NCBI GenBank assembly: GCA_049999805.1
Contig: JBNGIO010005439.1
Coordinates: 38,934 to 102,933 of the forward strand
Source: Folioceros fuciformis
Lineage: Eukaryota; Anthocerotophyta; Anthocerotopsida; Anthocerotales
Length of the DNA: 64,000 nt
Reading direction: 5' to 3'
Both the position numbers and the translations under genes were made by a program. This document shows positions 51,767 through 60,900 of the stretch, one piece after another (the first letter of the stretch is position 1; each line of letters starts with the position of its first letter). Below the pieces are notes generated by a model. That model searched no databases and had not been told where the DNA came from. It was given only the letters and a program-made list of their open reading frames with translations.

Positions 51767-54700
51767 TCACAGGGACATCTTATTCCCAACCAGAAACGTG
51801 TGCACGACCCCGTCCATGTCTGTCCACCAGCTTTCACCTGGCACCTTCCATGCCCCCATTCGTACTCTCCTTACCTGCATCTCCTTCGCCTGCTCCCACA
51901 TCTGGCCACTGGTGTATATATTCGACATCAGCACATACGCTGCAGCATCTTTCGTGTCCAGCTTCACAGCTTCACGGAAAGCATGACAGCCCATCTCTAC
52001 GTTGCTCCACTTCTGACAAGAACCCAGCAGAGTGTGCCAAACTGCAGCATTAGGTTGCACAGGCATTGTCTTCACCAAACCTAGTGCTTCATCCAGTCGA
52101 CCCGCACGGCCCAGCATATCAACCATGCACGTATAGTGCTCCACAGTGGGAGTAATGCCATCATGTGTACTCATGACCTCGAAGTACTCTTTCCCTTCGT
52201 CCACCAAACCCGCATGACTGCACGCTGTTAGTACACTGACGGATGTGATGCCTACCGGCTCTATTCCATCCTGTCTCATTCTCTGGACCAATCTAAAAAC
52301 CATTTCACTGTCTCCTATGCAGGCATAGCCTGCAATCAGTGCACTCCATGCCACAACGTCTCTTCTGGCCAATCCATCAAACACCTGCTGTGCATAAACC
52401 ATGCACCCTGACTTTGCATACATGTTTATCAAACTTCCAGCTATGAACAAATCAGCTTCAAGTCCCTGTTCTGCAAGTCGTGCATGTAGCCGTCTTCCCA
52501 TGTGTATAGCTGCCACATTTGCACATGCCTGAAGGAGGCAGACAAATGTAACAGAGTCAGCCACGGTCAAGCCGGATTCTTCCATGGCACTGTGCAGACG
52601 AAGGGCTACCTGGCCCATGCCCTGCTGGGAATACCCTGATATCATAGCAGTCCACATTACCGCATCTTTATTTCCATGACTGTCGAACACTTGTCGAGCA
52701 TCTTCCAAGCTGCCGCACTTCACATACATGTTTACCAAACTGCTCGCTATAAACGGATCTTTGTCATGTCCTTGCTCTCTGATCTGGATATGCAGCTGCC
52801 TCCCCTTATCCAAAGCTGAGGGACCCACTATTGCACATGCTTGCAGGAAGCACGAAAATGTTACCAAATCAGGAATAACCCTGCCTTCTTGCATTGCAGT
52901 GCAGAGACCAAGGGCTTCCTTGCCCATGCCCTTCTGAATATATCCTGCTATCATGGCATTCCACATCGCTGAGTCATTTTGATCAAGCCCCTCAAACACT
53001 CTCTCAGCATCCCCTAGGCTGCCACACTTTGCGTACATATTTACCAAACTGCAGGACAAAATTACATCGAGTTGGTGTCCTAGTTCTCCTATTCGTGCAT
53101 GGAGCTGCCTACCAACCTCCAAAGCTGGGGCGCCAATGCTTGCACATGCCTGCAACAGAGATACAAATGTCATGGAGTTGGCCACACTGATGCCTTCTTC
53201 TTGCATAACACTGTAGAGATGAAGAGCTTCTTGGCCCATTCCCTGCAGGGAATATCCAGCTATCATTGCATTCCAAGTCACCACATTTTTTTCATCAATG
53301 CCATGAAATACACTTCGGGCATCCTCGAGGCTGCCACACTTTGCGTACATGTTTACCAAACTGTTAGCTACAAAAGCATTACCTTGCTCTCCTCGTTCCG
53401 AGATTTGCACATGAAGTTGCCTCCCTTTCTCCAAGGCTGGGGTTCCTATACTTGCACATGCCTGAAGGAGGGACACCCAAGTAATGGAATCTGGTAAAGC
53501 GATGCCTTCTTCTTTCATCATACTGTACAGATGAAGGGCCTCCTCGCCCATGCCCTCCTGCGAATATCCTCTAATCATGATATTCCAGGTCACAACATCC
53601 TTTTCAGAAATTCCATCAAACACACTCTGCGCGTTCTCCAGGCTGCTACACTTTGCATACATGTCTACCAGACTGCTGGCTACCCGCAAATCACATTCAA
53701 GGCCTTGTTCCCTAACTTGAGCATGAAGCTCTTTGCCCATGTCTAATGCTGGGGCCCCCACACTTGCACATGCTTGGAGGAGGCAGACAAGTGTTATGGA
53801 GTTTGGAATAGCCATACCTTCTCCTTGCATGACACTGTAAATATGAAGAGCCTTCTGGCCCATCCCCTGCTGAGCATACCCAGCAATTAAAGCAGTCCAT
53901 GTCACAACATCTTTCTGATCAAGGCCATCAAACACTCTTTGAGCGTCTTCCAAGCTGTCACACTTCGCATACATATTCACCAAACTGCTGGCAACCACCA
54001 TCTCCTCGTGGTGTCCTTGTTCCCTGATTTGAGTATGAAGTTGCCTCCCCTTGTCCAATGCCGCATTGCCCACACAGGCACATGCCTGCAAGAGGCACAC
54101 AAATGTCAGTGTATTTGGCACAGCCATGCCTTCTTCTTGCATCTCGTCGTAGAGCTGCAGTGCTTTCTGGCCCATGCCCCCCTGGGAGTACCCCGCGATT
54201 AGGCTAGTCCAAGTTACCACATCTTTCCGAGGGAGATCGTCAAACACTCTCTGAGCATCTTCCAAGCTGCCACACTTGGCATACATGTTTACCAAGCTGC
54301 TGGCTATAAATACCTCATTTTCATATCCTCCTCCTTTTATCTGTGAATGGAGCTGCTTCCCCGTTTCATAGGCCAAGTTGCCAATCGTTGCACACGCTTG
54401 CAGGAGGCACACCAGTGTCACGCAATCGGGTACAGCAATACAGTCCTGTAGCATTGCACTGTACAGACGGAGGGCTTCCTGCCCCAAGCCCTGCTGGGAA
54501 CATCCTGCTATCATGGCATTCCATGTCACCACGTCTTTTCGACCAAGACTATGAAACACTGTTTGAGCTTCTTCCAAGCTACCGCACTTTGCGTACATAT
54601 TTACTAAACTGTTAGCTATACGTACATCAGTTTGATATCCTCGTTCCAAAATTTGGGCATGAAGATGCTTCCCTTCCCCCAATGCTGGCATGCCCATACT

Positions 54701-56188
54701 TGCACAAGCCTGGAGGAGGCACGCAAACGTCACAGAATCGGGTACAGCCATGCGTTGCTCTTGCATAATCCTGTACAAGTGAAATGCTTGCTGCCCCATG
54801 CCCTGCTGGGAATACCCTACAATCAAAGCAGTCCATGTTACCACATCTTTTTGACAGAGACCATCGAACACTATCTGAGCATCTTCCAAGCTGCCACACT
54901 TGACATACATGTTCACCAGACTATTGGCTACGCACACATCATTGTGATGCCCATGCTCTCTTGTGTGTGCATGAAGCTGCTTCCCCGTGTTCAACGCGGT
55001 GTTACCTAGAGCAGCACATGCTTGAAGGAGGCACACAAATGTCACAGAATTGGGAGCAACAAGACCTTCATGTTGCATAATCCTGTAGAAATGAAGGGCT
55101 TCCTGTCCCAAGCCCTGCTGAGAATACCCAGCTATCAAGGCATTCCACGTAACAACATCCTTTTCGAGCAGCCCATTGAACACACTCTGGGCTTTCTCCA
55201 AGCTGCCACACTTTGCATACATGTCCACCAAACCACTGCATACGAACAAGTCAGGCTTCACGCCACTGTCCAACACATCAGCGTGCACCTGTAAACCACC
55301 TTCCAAATCTGATCCGCGAGCACACGCCTGTAGGGCCGCCACAAATACATGGCCATCTAGCTTCACTGTTGACCTGCGCATCCGATGATACAGTTGCATG
55401 GCTTGCTTGTCACTTCCGTGCTTAACATGCGCAGAGATTATGGACGACCACATAAAGACATCCGGCTGGTCAACCATGGTGAAAACATCCATGGCCTCCT
55501 GCAGGCTCCCATGAGAGGCATACGTTCGCAGAATGTGGTTGCAAAGGAACGTGTCCGACTGGTGCCCCATTCTCACCGTAATTGCGTGGATTCGGCGACC
55601 CAGTACAAGATCTTTCGTGACAGCACACTTCTTGAGCACAATGAACACGAGAGATTTGGAAACACAACACCCTGTCTGCACCAGAACTCCCAATGCCTCA
55701 ACAGCCTGAGTGACAGAGCCCTCATCACACAGCTTGCGCACGGTCTCAGTCGTGACGCAGCTTTGGTGTCGTGCAGGCCTGCACGTGTCAGGATCACTCT
55801 GCAAGCTCCAGAAAGATTTGCGAGCACCACGCCTCATCTCCTCTGCGCGCAGCTCAACAAGCGGCGAATTCATCCAAGCTGCCATCAAGTTCGGTGGGAT
55901 GCCAAGCAAGGACTGCCGCCAACCGTCAGCCTTCGTGTCTTGCAAGTTATCCCACCCGAGCGGGCGGTGGTGACAGCAATGTTGCCACAAGGCAGGTTGG
56001 CGCAAGCGCGGATTCTGGCTGGAAGACCCGTCTCCAGACAGACATCCAGTTTTATCGGCCTTGGGAGTCTTTGTTGCAGAACAAGTCCTGCACCTCGCAG
56101 CTCGGTTGTTGGCCAGCAGTTGGTTCTTGGCGGTCAGGTGGGCGGGAACTCTTGCCAAAATACCAATTGACATGCTCCAGACCCACAT
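51767..56188 (-). CDS. Giant PLS-class PPR protein 5 (E-type)
   Basis: 1,473 residues, intronless, 11 S motifs, the longest of the six. It begins MWVWSMSIGILARVPAHLTAKNQLLANNRAARC, hydrophobic then Arg-rich without acidic residues, the best targeting peptide of the group. About 150 residues precede the repeats. The tail ends SWWTDMDGVVHTFLVGNKMSL. Code reading: U, then G-G, C-U, G-U, U-G, A-G, A-G, U-C, C-?, U-G, G-?. One P motif lost a residue (MQEGRVIPD), and one S motif has SCSLV at the reading position, which leaves that base unpredicted. Predicted to act on organelle RNA, as for the other copies. Confidence 0.92.
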   Translation of the reverse strand: MWVWSMSIGILARVPAHLTAKNQLLANNRAARCRTCSATKTPKADKTGCLSGDGSSSQNPRLRQPALWQHCCHHRPLGWDNLQDTKADGWRQSLLGIPPNLMAAWMNSPLVELRAEEMRRGARKSFWSLQSDPDTCRPARHQSCVTTETVRKLCDEGSVTQAVEALGVLVQTGCCVSKSLVFIVLKKCAVTKDLVLGRRIHAITVRMGHQSDTFLCNHILRTYASHGSLQEAMDVFTMVDQPDVFMWSSIISAHVKHGSDKQAMQLYHRMRRSTVKLDGHVFVAALQACARGSDLEGGLQVHADVLDSGVKPDLFVCSGLVDMYAKCGSLEKAQSVFNGLLEKDVVTWNALIAGYSQQGLGQEALHFYRIMQHEGLVAPNSVTFVCLLQACAALGNTALNTGKQLHAHTREHGHHNDVCVANSLVNMYVKCGSLEDAQIVFDGLCQKDVVTWTALIVGYSQQGMGQQAFHLYRIMQEQRMAVPDSVTFACLLQACASMGMPALGEGKHLHAQILERGYQTDVRIANSLVNMYAKCGSLEEAQTVFHSLGRKDVVTWNAMIAGCSQQGLGQEALRLYSAMLQDCIAVPDCVTLVCLLQACATIGNLAYETGKQLHSQIKGGGYENEVFIASSLVNMYAKCGSLEDAQRVFDDLPRKDVVTWTSLIAGYSQGGMGQKALQLYDEMQEEGMAVPNTLTFVCLLQACACVGNAALDKGRQLHTQIREQGHHEEMVVASSLVNMYAKCDSLEDAQRVFDGLDQKDVVTWTALIAGYAQQGMGQKALHIYSVMQGEGMAIPNSITLVCLLQACASVGAPALDMGKELHAQVREQGLECDLRVASSLVDMYAKCSSLENAQSVFDGISEKDVVTWNIMIRGYSQEGMGEEALHLYSMMKEEGIALPDSITWVSLLQACASIGTPALEKGRQLHVQISERGEQGNAFVANSLVNMYAKCGSLEDARSVFHGIDEKNVVTWNAMIAGYSLQGMGQEALHLYSVMQEEGISVANSMTFVSLLQACASIGAPALEVGRQLHARIGELGHQLDVILSCSLVNMYAKCGSLGDAERVFEGLDQNDSAMWNAMIAGYIQKGMGKEALGLCTAMQEGRVIPDLVTFSCFLQACAIVGPSALDKGRQLHIQIREQGHDKDPFIASSLVNMYVKCGSLEDARQVFDSHGNKDAVMWTAMISGYSQQGMGQVALRLHSAMEESGLTVADSVTFVCLLQACANVAAIHMGRRLHARLAEQGLEADLFIAGSLINMYAKSGCMVYAQQVFDGLARRDVVAWSALIAGYACIGDSEMVFRLVQRMRQDGIEPVGITSVSVLTACSHAGLVDEGKEYFEVMSTHDGITPTVEHYTCMVDMLGRAGRLDEALGLVKTMPVQPNAAVWHTLLGSCQKWSNVEMGCHAFREAVKLDTKDAAAYVLMSNIYTSGQMWEQAKEMQVRRVRMGAWKVPGESWWTDMDGVVHTFLVGNKMSL

Positions 56189-56898
56189 GACCTTGTGCTC
56201 CTTGCATGATTCAACACGGCCTACCCAGCATCATAGGTGCTCAGGATTGCTGGAATGGGGCTGGGATCAGCATGGAGAAGATAACAGCGGGCGCCAAGCG
56301 ATTGTTGGAGAATCGGAGTATAGCAATGATCCTTGCATATCAGTTGCAATCTCTTCTCCTCGCATTGAACTACGATGTTGCAATGCCGTCTAACACTTGC
56401 CCAGGTGACCATATACAGCAGGCATTATGTTGAAAGTGGTGACCACATATTGTTGGCCAAGTCCTTGAAACTCTCCTGAAAGTATTCCCCAAGCTGCCAC
56501 GGTTTGCACACAAATGCATGAACGTAATATCCTCCTTTGATACGAACAGGCAGCTGCTTCCCCTCCAATAGGAAGCAGATAGGGATAGGGGAAAGTGTCC
56601 CACGGTAGAACATGCATGCTGCAGGGAACGCATGTCCAGTGATCTCTGTCTGTCCAGGGCACCCTTAGCTATTACCTTACGACCGATTCCCCACGCCACG
56701 ATCTGGGCCTCACCAAACCACGATTCCAGCCATCCCGTTATCCTATCCTGGTCAGGCCTTCATTGAATGCCTTCACCTGCCCACTAGCATGGCGAACACA
56801 AGCACAGCGGAGCCTGGAGGGCCATATCAGTTCGAGTAGATAGCTGGAGTCGGAAACTATGTGCGTTCGAACACCCTAAACCCTCTCCAACTCTCTAC
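56189..56898 (-). pseudogene. Decayed PPR module upstream of PPR-5
   Basis: Around 56,430-56,680 the minus strand holds traces of the L and S motifs: LQHACSTVGHFPLSLS, SCLFVSKEDITFMHLCANRGSLGNTF and related codons, with stops in all frames. The remainder of the interval shows no gene and should include the PPR-5 promoter next to 56,188. Confidence 0.6.
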
Positions 56899-57478
56899 TC
56901 ATAGAATCCATACGCGTTTCACCAACCCCTGCCACCCCTCGATCAGGGCCTTCTGCCTGTCAACAAGCTCCGACTTCGCCTGCAGCTCCGCTTCTAGGGC
57001 TGCAATTTCCTGTCATGTCAGCCGTAACACCACGCAATTACTGCAAGGCAGAGTAGCAGAGCCAAGTCAAGCAAGCTGGCCCGCATGGCTGATGGACTAA
57101 TCACCACCATGCACACCTTAGTCAAAAGACCCTCCCGCGACGGAGGGTGCTGATATTGCACACCGATGAGCAGCAATTGCAGCTTCTTGGCCGTCTCGAT
57201 AAACTCCCTGACGTACTTTTCTACATTCGCTGAAACTTGCAGCAGCCTCGCAGTCAGACAAGGCAAGGCAAGGCACATGAGCATAGCTCTGCTCACAGCA
57301 GATGCAAGCAGGAAGAGCGCACATGTACCGTACCTGGGTGCGAAAGCGTGTAACTACGATCAGCCGCCTGGAGCTCCTTGGCCGGAAGACACGGCAGCAG
57401 GTTCCTGTCCATTGCCGCCACCAAGTTCAGCATCTCGGCTTCCGGTGCACAGGGCGATTGCTGTTGTGATGATGCCAT
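56899..57478 (-). CDS. MED28: Mediator subunit MED28
   Basis: Three small exons on the minus strand (57334-57478, 57117-57235, 56899-57009) join in frame to 124 residues. The protein MASSQQQSPCAPEAEMLNLVAAMDRNLLPCLPAKELQAADRSYTLSHPG / VSANVEKYVREFIETAKKLQLLLIGVQ / EIAALEAELQAKSELVDRQKALIEGWQ (segments split at introns) matches plant MED28: the ALLPCLPARELQAxDRS motif, the (R/K)xFMExAKKLQLYFIGLQ helix and a C-terminal coiled coil ending in xLIxGW. MED28 is a head-module subunit of the nuclear Mediator complex that links activators to RNA polymerase II. It lies between PPR-5 and PPR-6. Introns are 98 and 107 nt. The C-terminus is shorter than in most plants, with an early stop after KRVWIL. Confidence 0.9.
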
Positions 57479-57949
57479 GCCGCTCCGCAGGTGCTGCACC
57501 GTGGAAGCTCAAGCGCATCCCGTGTCACAGTCACAGTCGTGACACTCGGGTCCAGGGTGTATCCCCACTCTAAACTGTCCCCGTAGGTGTTGGGAGACAG
57601 TTGCTGTCAAAATCACACCCATTACAGTATTAGTTACACTTGCAATGATCCTGATGAGGAAACAAAGGCCATCCATGGTTCTCCTTCCGTTTCATGTCAA
57701 GGAGAAGACGTCGTGGAAACTCCAGATAGACAGGATGGGGTGAGATAGCTGGCTAGCTAGCTAGCCATCTCGCACATAGGAGCATGCAAGTTTGGATACA
57801 TGTACATACCACGAAAGTGGAGCTGAGGTGATTTGGGACGAAGTGAAGTCCCTGTTTGAGTGGTGCTAATATGTATGGAATGTGTAGAGTGAAGCAACTC
57901 TACGAGCGAGCTTGGGCTCATACACACCTTCGTGGTGTTGGAGACGGAG
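57479..57949. promoter_or_regulatory. Divergent promoter region MED28 / PPR-6
   Basis: Between two divergent starts. A GCTAGCTAGCTAGC run occurs near 57,750-57,765. A missing first exon of PPR-6 with its targeting peptide could lie here. Confidence 0.4.
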
Positions 57950-60900
57950 ATGGCTGGTGGACCCTCCAAATCAAACTGGAGTTTGCGGGATGATCCTGAG
58001 ACTTGCAGGCCAGAAGGACATGTAGCTGGCGTTACGACTCAAACCGTCGTGACGTTATGTCGTAATGGGTATCTCGCAGAGGCAGTTGAGGCTTTGGGAG
58101 TTCTGGTAGTGACACAGTGTTTTGTTTCCACATCTCTCTTATATGCTGTTCTCAACACATGTGCAGCAGGGAAGGATCTTGTTCTGGGTCGTCGCGTCCA
58201 TGCATTCACGGTAAAGTTGGGGTACCAGTCGAACACGTTCCTGTGCAACCTCATTCTGCGTATGTATGCCTCTCATGGCAGGTTGCAGGACGCGATGGAC
58301 GTGTTCACTATGGTGCCCGAGCCAGATGCTTTCATGTGGTCTTCCATAATTTCTTCGCATGTCAAACTGGGACTAGACAAGCAGGCCTTACAGCTGTATG
58401 AAAGGATGCGAACGACCAACGTGAGGCCAGATGGCCATGTGTTTGTGGCAGCCCTCCAGGCTTGTGCAAAGGGAGGAGACTTGCGAACTGGGCGGTGGCT
58501 GCATGCCCATTTGTCGTCCAGTGGGCTTGAGTGTGATTTGTTTGTCTGTAACTGCTTGGTGGACATGTATGCCAAGTGTGACAGCTTGGCGGACGCTCGA
58601 AAGGTGTTTGACGGACTCAGTCACAAGGATGTCGTGACGTGGACTGCCATGATAGGAGGATATTCCCGGAAGGGCATGGGCAAGGAGGCCCTTTGTTTGT
58701 ACAGTGTTATGCAAGAAGAAGGCTCTGCTGTACCCAATTCTGTGACTTATGTTTGCCTCTTGCAGGCATGTGCAAGTGTGGGTGTTTCAGCTTTGAATGA
58801 CGGGAAGCAGCTTCATGCTCAAATTAGAGAACGAGGATGCCAAGGTGATGTGTCCGTAGGCAACAGTTTGGTGAACATGTATGCAAAGTGTGGCAGCTTA
58901 GCGGATGCTCAAACAGTGTTTGACACACTGGGTCAGAAAGATACGGTGACTTGGAATGCCATGCTGGCAGGATATTCCCAGCAGGGCCTGGGCCACGAAG
59001 CCCTTCGCCTTCATGTTGCAATGCAGAACGAGGGCATCGTTGTACCCGATTCAGTGACATTTGTGTGCCTGCTGCAGGCATGTGCAAGTGTGGGCACCGA
59101 GGCGTTGGAGAAAGGGAGGCAGCTGTATGAGCAAATTATAGAACAAGGACATGAAACGGACGTGAAAATAGCCAACAGTTTGGTAAACATGTATGCAAAG
59201 TGTGGTAGCTTGGATGACGCTCAGACAGTATTTGATAGTCTTGCTCAAAGAGATGTAGTGACATGGACTGCTCTAATTGCAGGATATTCGCAGCAGGGCA
59301 TGGGCCAGGAAGCCCTGCGGGTGTACACTGCTATGCACAACGAAGGTATCCTTGTACCCAACTCTGTGACATTTGTGTGCCTCCTCCAGGCCTGTGCAAG
59401 CGTGGGTGGCGGGGCATTGGAGAAGGGGAAGCAGCTTGAAATGCAATTGAGAGAACGAGGATACCAGGATGATGTGTTTGTTGCCAACAGTTTGGTAAAC
59501 ATGTATGCAAAGTGTGGCAGCTTGGAAGATGCTATGAGAGTGTTCGATGGACTTCGCCAGAAAGATGTGGTGACATGGAATGCCATGATAGCTGGATATT
59601 CCCAGCAGGGCATGGGGCTGGAAGCGCTTCGCCTGTACAGTGTGATGGAAGAAGAAGGTACTGTCGCACCCAACGCTGTGACATTCGTGTGCCTGCTGCA
59701 GGTGTGTGCAAGTATGGGCATACCAGCTCTGGAGAAAGGAAAGCTGCTTCATGCACAAATTTGCGAACAAGGGCATCAAGCTGGTGGGTTTCTAGGCGGC
59801 AGTTTGGTAAACATGTATGCAAAGTGTGGCAGCCTAGAGGATGCTCAGAACGTGTTTCAAGGACTTAGTCAAAAGGATGTGGTTACGTGGAATGCCTTGA
59901 TAACAGGGTATGCCCTGCAGAGTATGGGCCAGGAAGCCCTTCGTCTCTACAGTGCTATGCAAGACGAGGGCATTACTGTACCTGATTCAGTGACTTTTGT
60001 GTGCGTGCTGCAGGCATGTGCAAGTATTGGTACTTCTGCTTTAGCCAAGGGGAAGCTGCTCCATACACAAATTAGCGAACAAGGACACCAAGCTGATGTG
60101 GCTGTAGCAAACAGTTTGGTAAACATGTATGCAAAGTGCGGAAGCGTGGAAGATGCTGAAAGAGTGTTTGACGGAGTTGTTTCAAAAGATGTGGTGACAT
60201 GGAATGCCATGATAGCTTTGTATTCCCAAAGAGGGCTGGGGGAGGAAGCCCTTCGTCTGTACACTGACATGCGACAAGATGCCGTGGTTGCGCCTGATTC
60301 CGTGACATTTGCGCGCCTCTTGCAGGCATGTTCAAGTGTGGGCACCTCAGCTTTGGAGCAAGGGAAGCAGCTTCATGCCCAGATTAGAGAACGAGGACGT
60401 GAAGGTGATCCGTTTGTATCCAGCAGCTTGGTGAGCATGTATGCCAAGTGTGGCAGCTTTGAAGATGCACAGAGGGTGTTTGACGGACTTGGTTTTAAAG
60501 ATGTGGCGACCTGGAACGCCATGATGGCGGGATTCATCCTCCAGGGCTTGGGGCAGGAAGCCATTCATCTCTTCAGTGTGATGCAAGCAGATGGCAGTGC
60601 CCAACCGGACTGTGCGACATTTGTGTCTTTATTGCAGGCCTGTGCAAGTATTGGCATCCCTGCTTTGGAGAAAGGAAAGGAGCTCCATGTTCATATCAGA
60701 GAACGAGGACATGATGAAGATGTTGTTGTAGCAAACAGCTTGGTAAACATGTATGCGAAGTGTGGCAGTCTGGAGGATGCTCAACTAGTGTTTGACCGAC
60801 TTGGTCGCAAAGATGTGGTGACGTGGAATACCATGATAGCAGGGTATTCACACAAGGGAATGGGTCAGGTGGTCCTAAATCTTTACAGAGACATGCAAGC

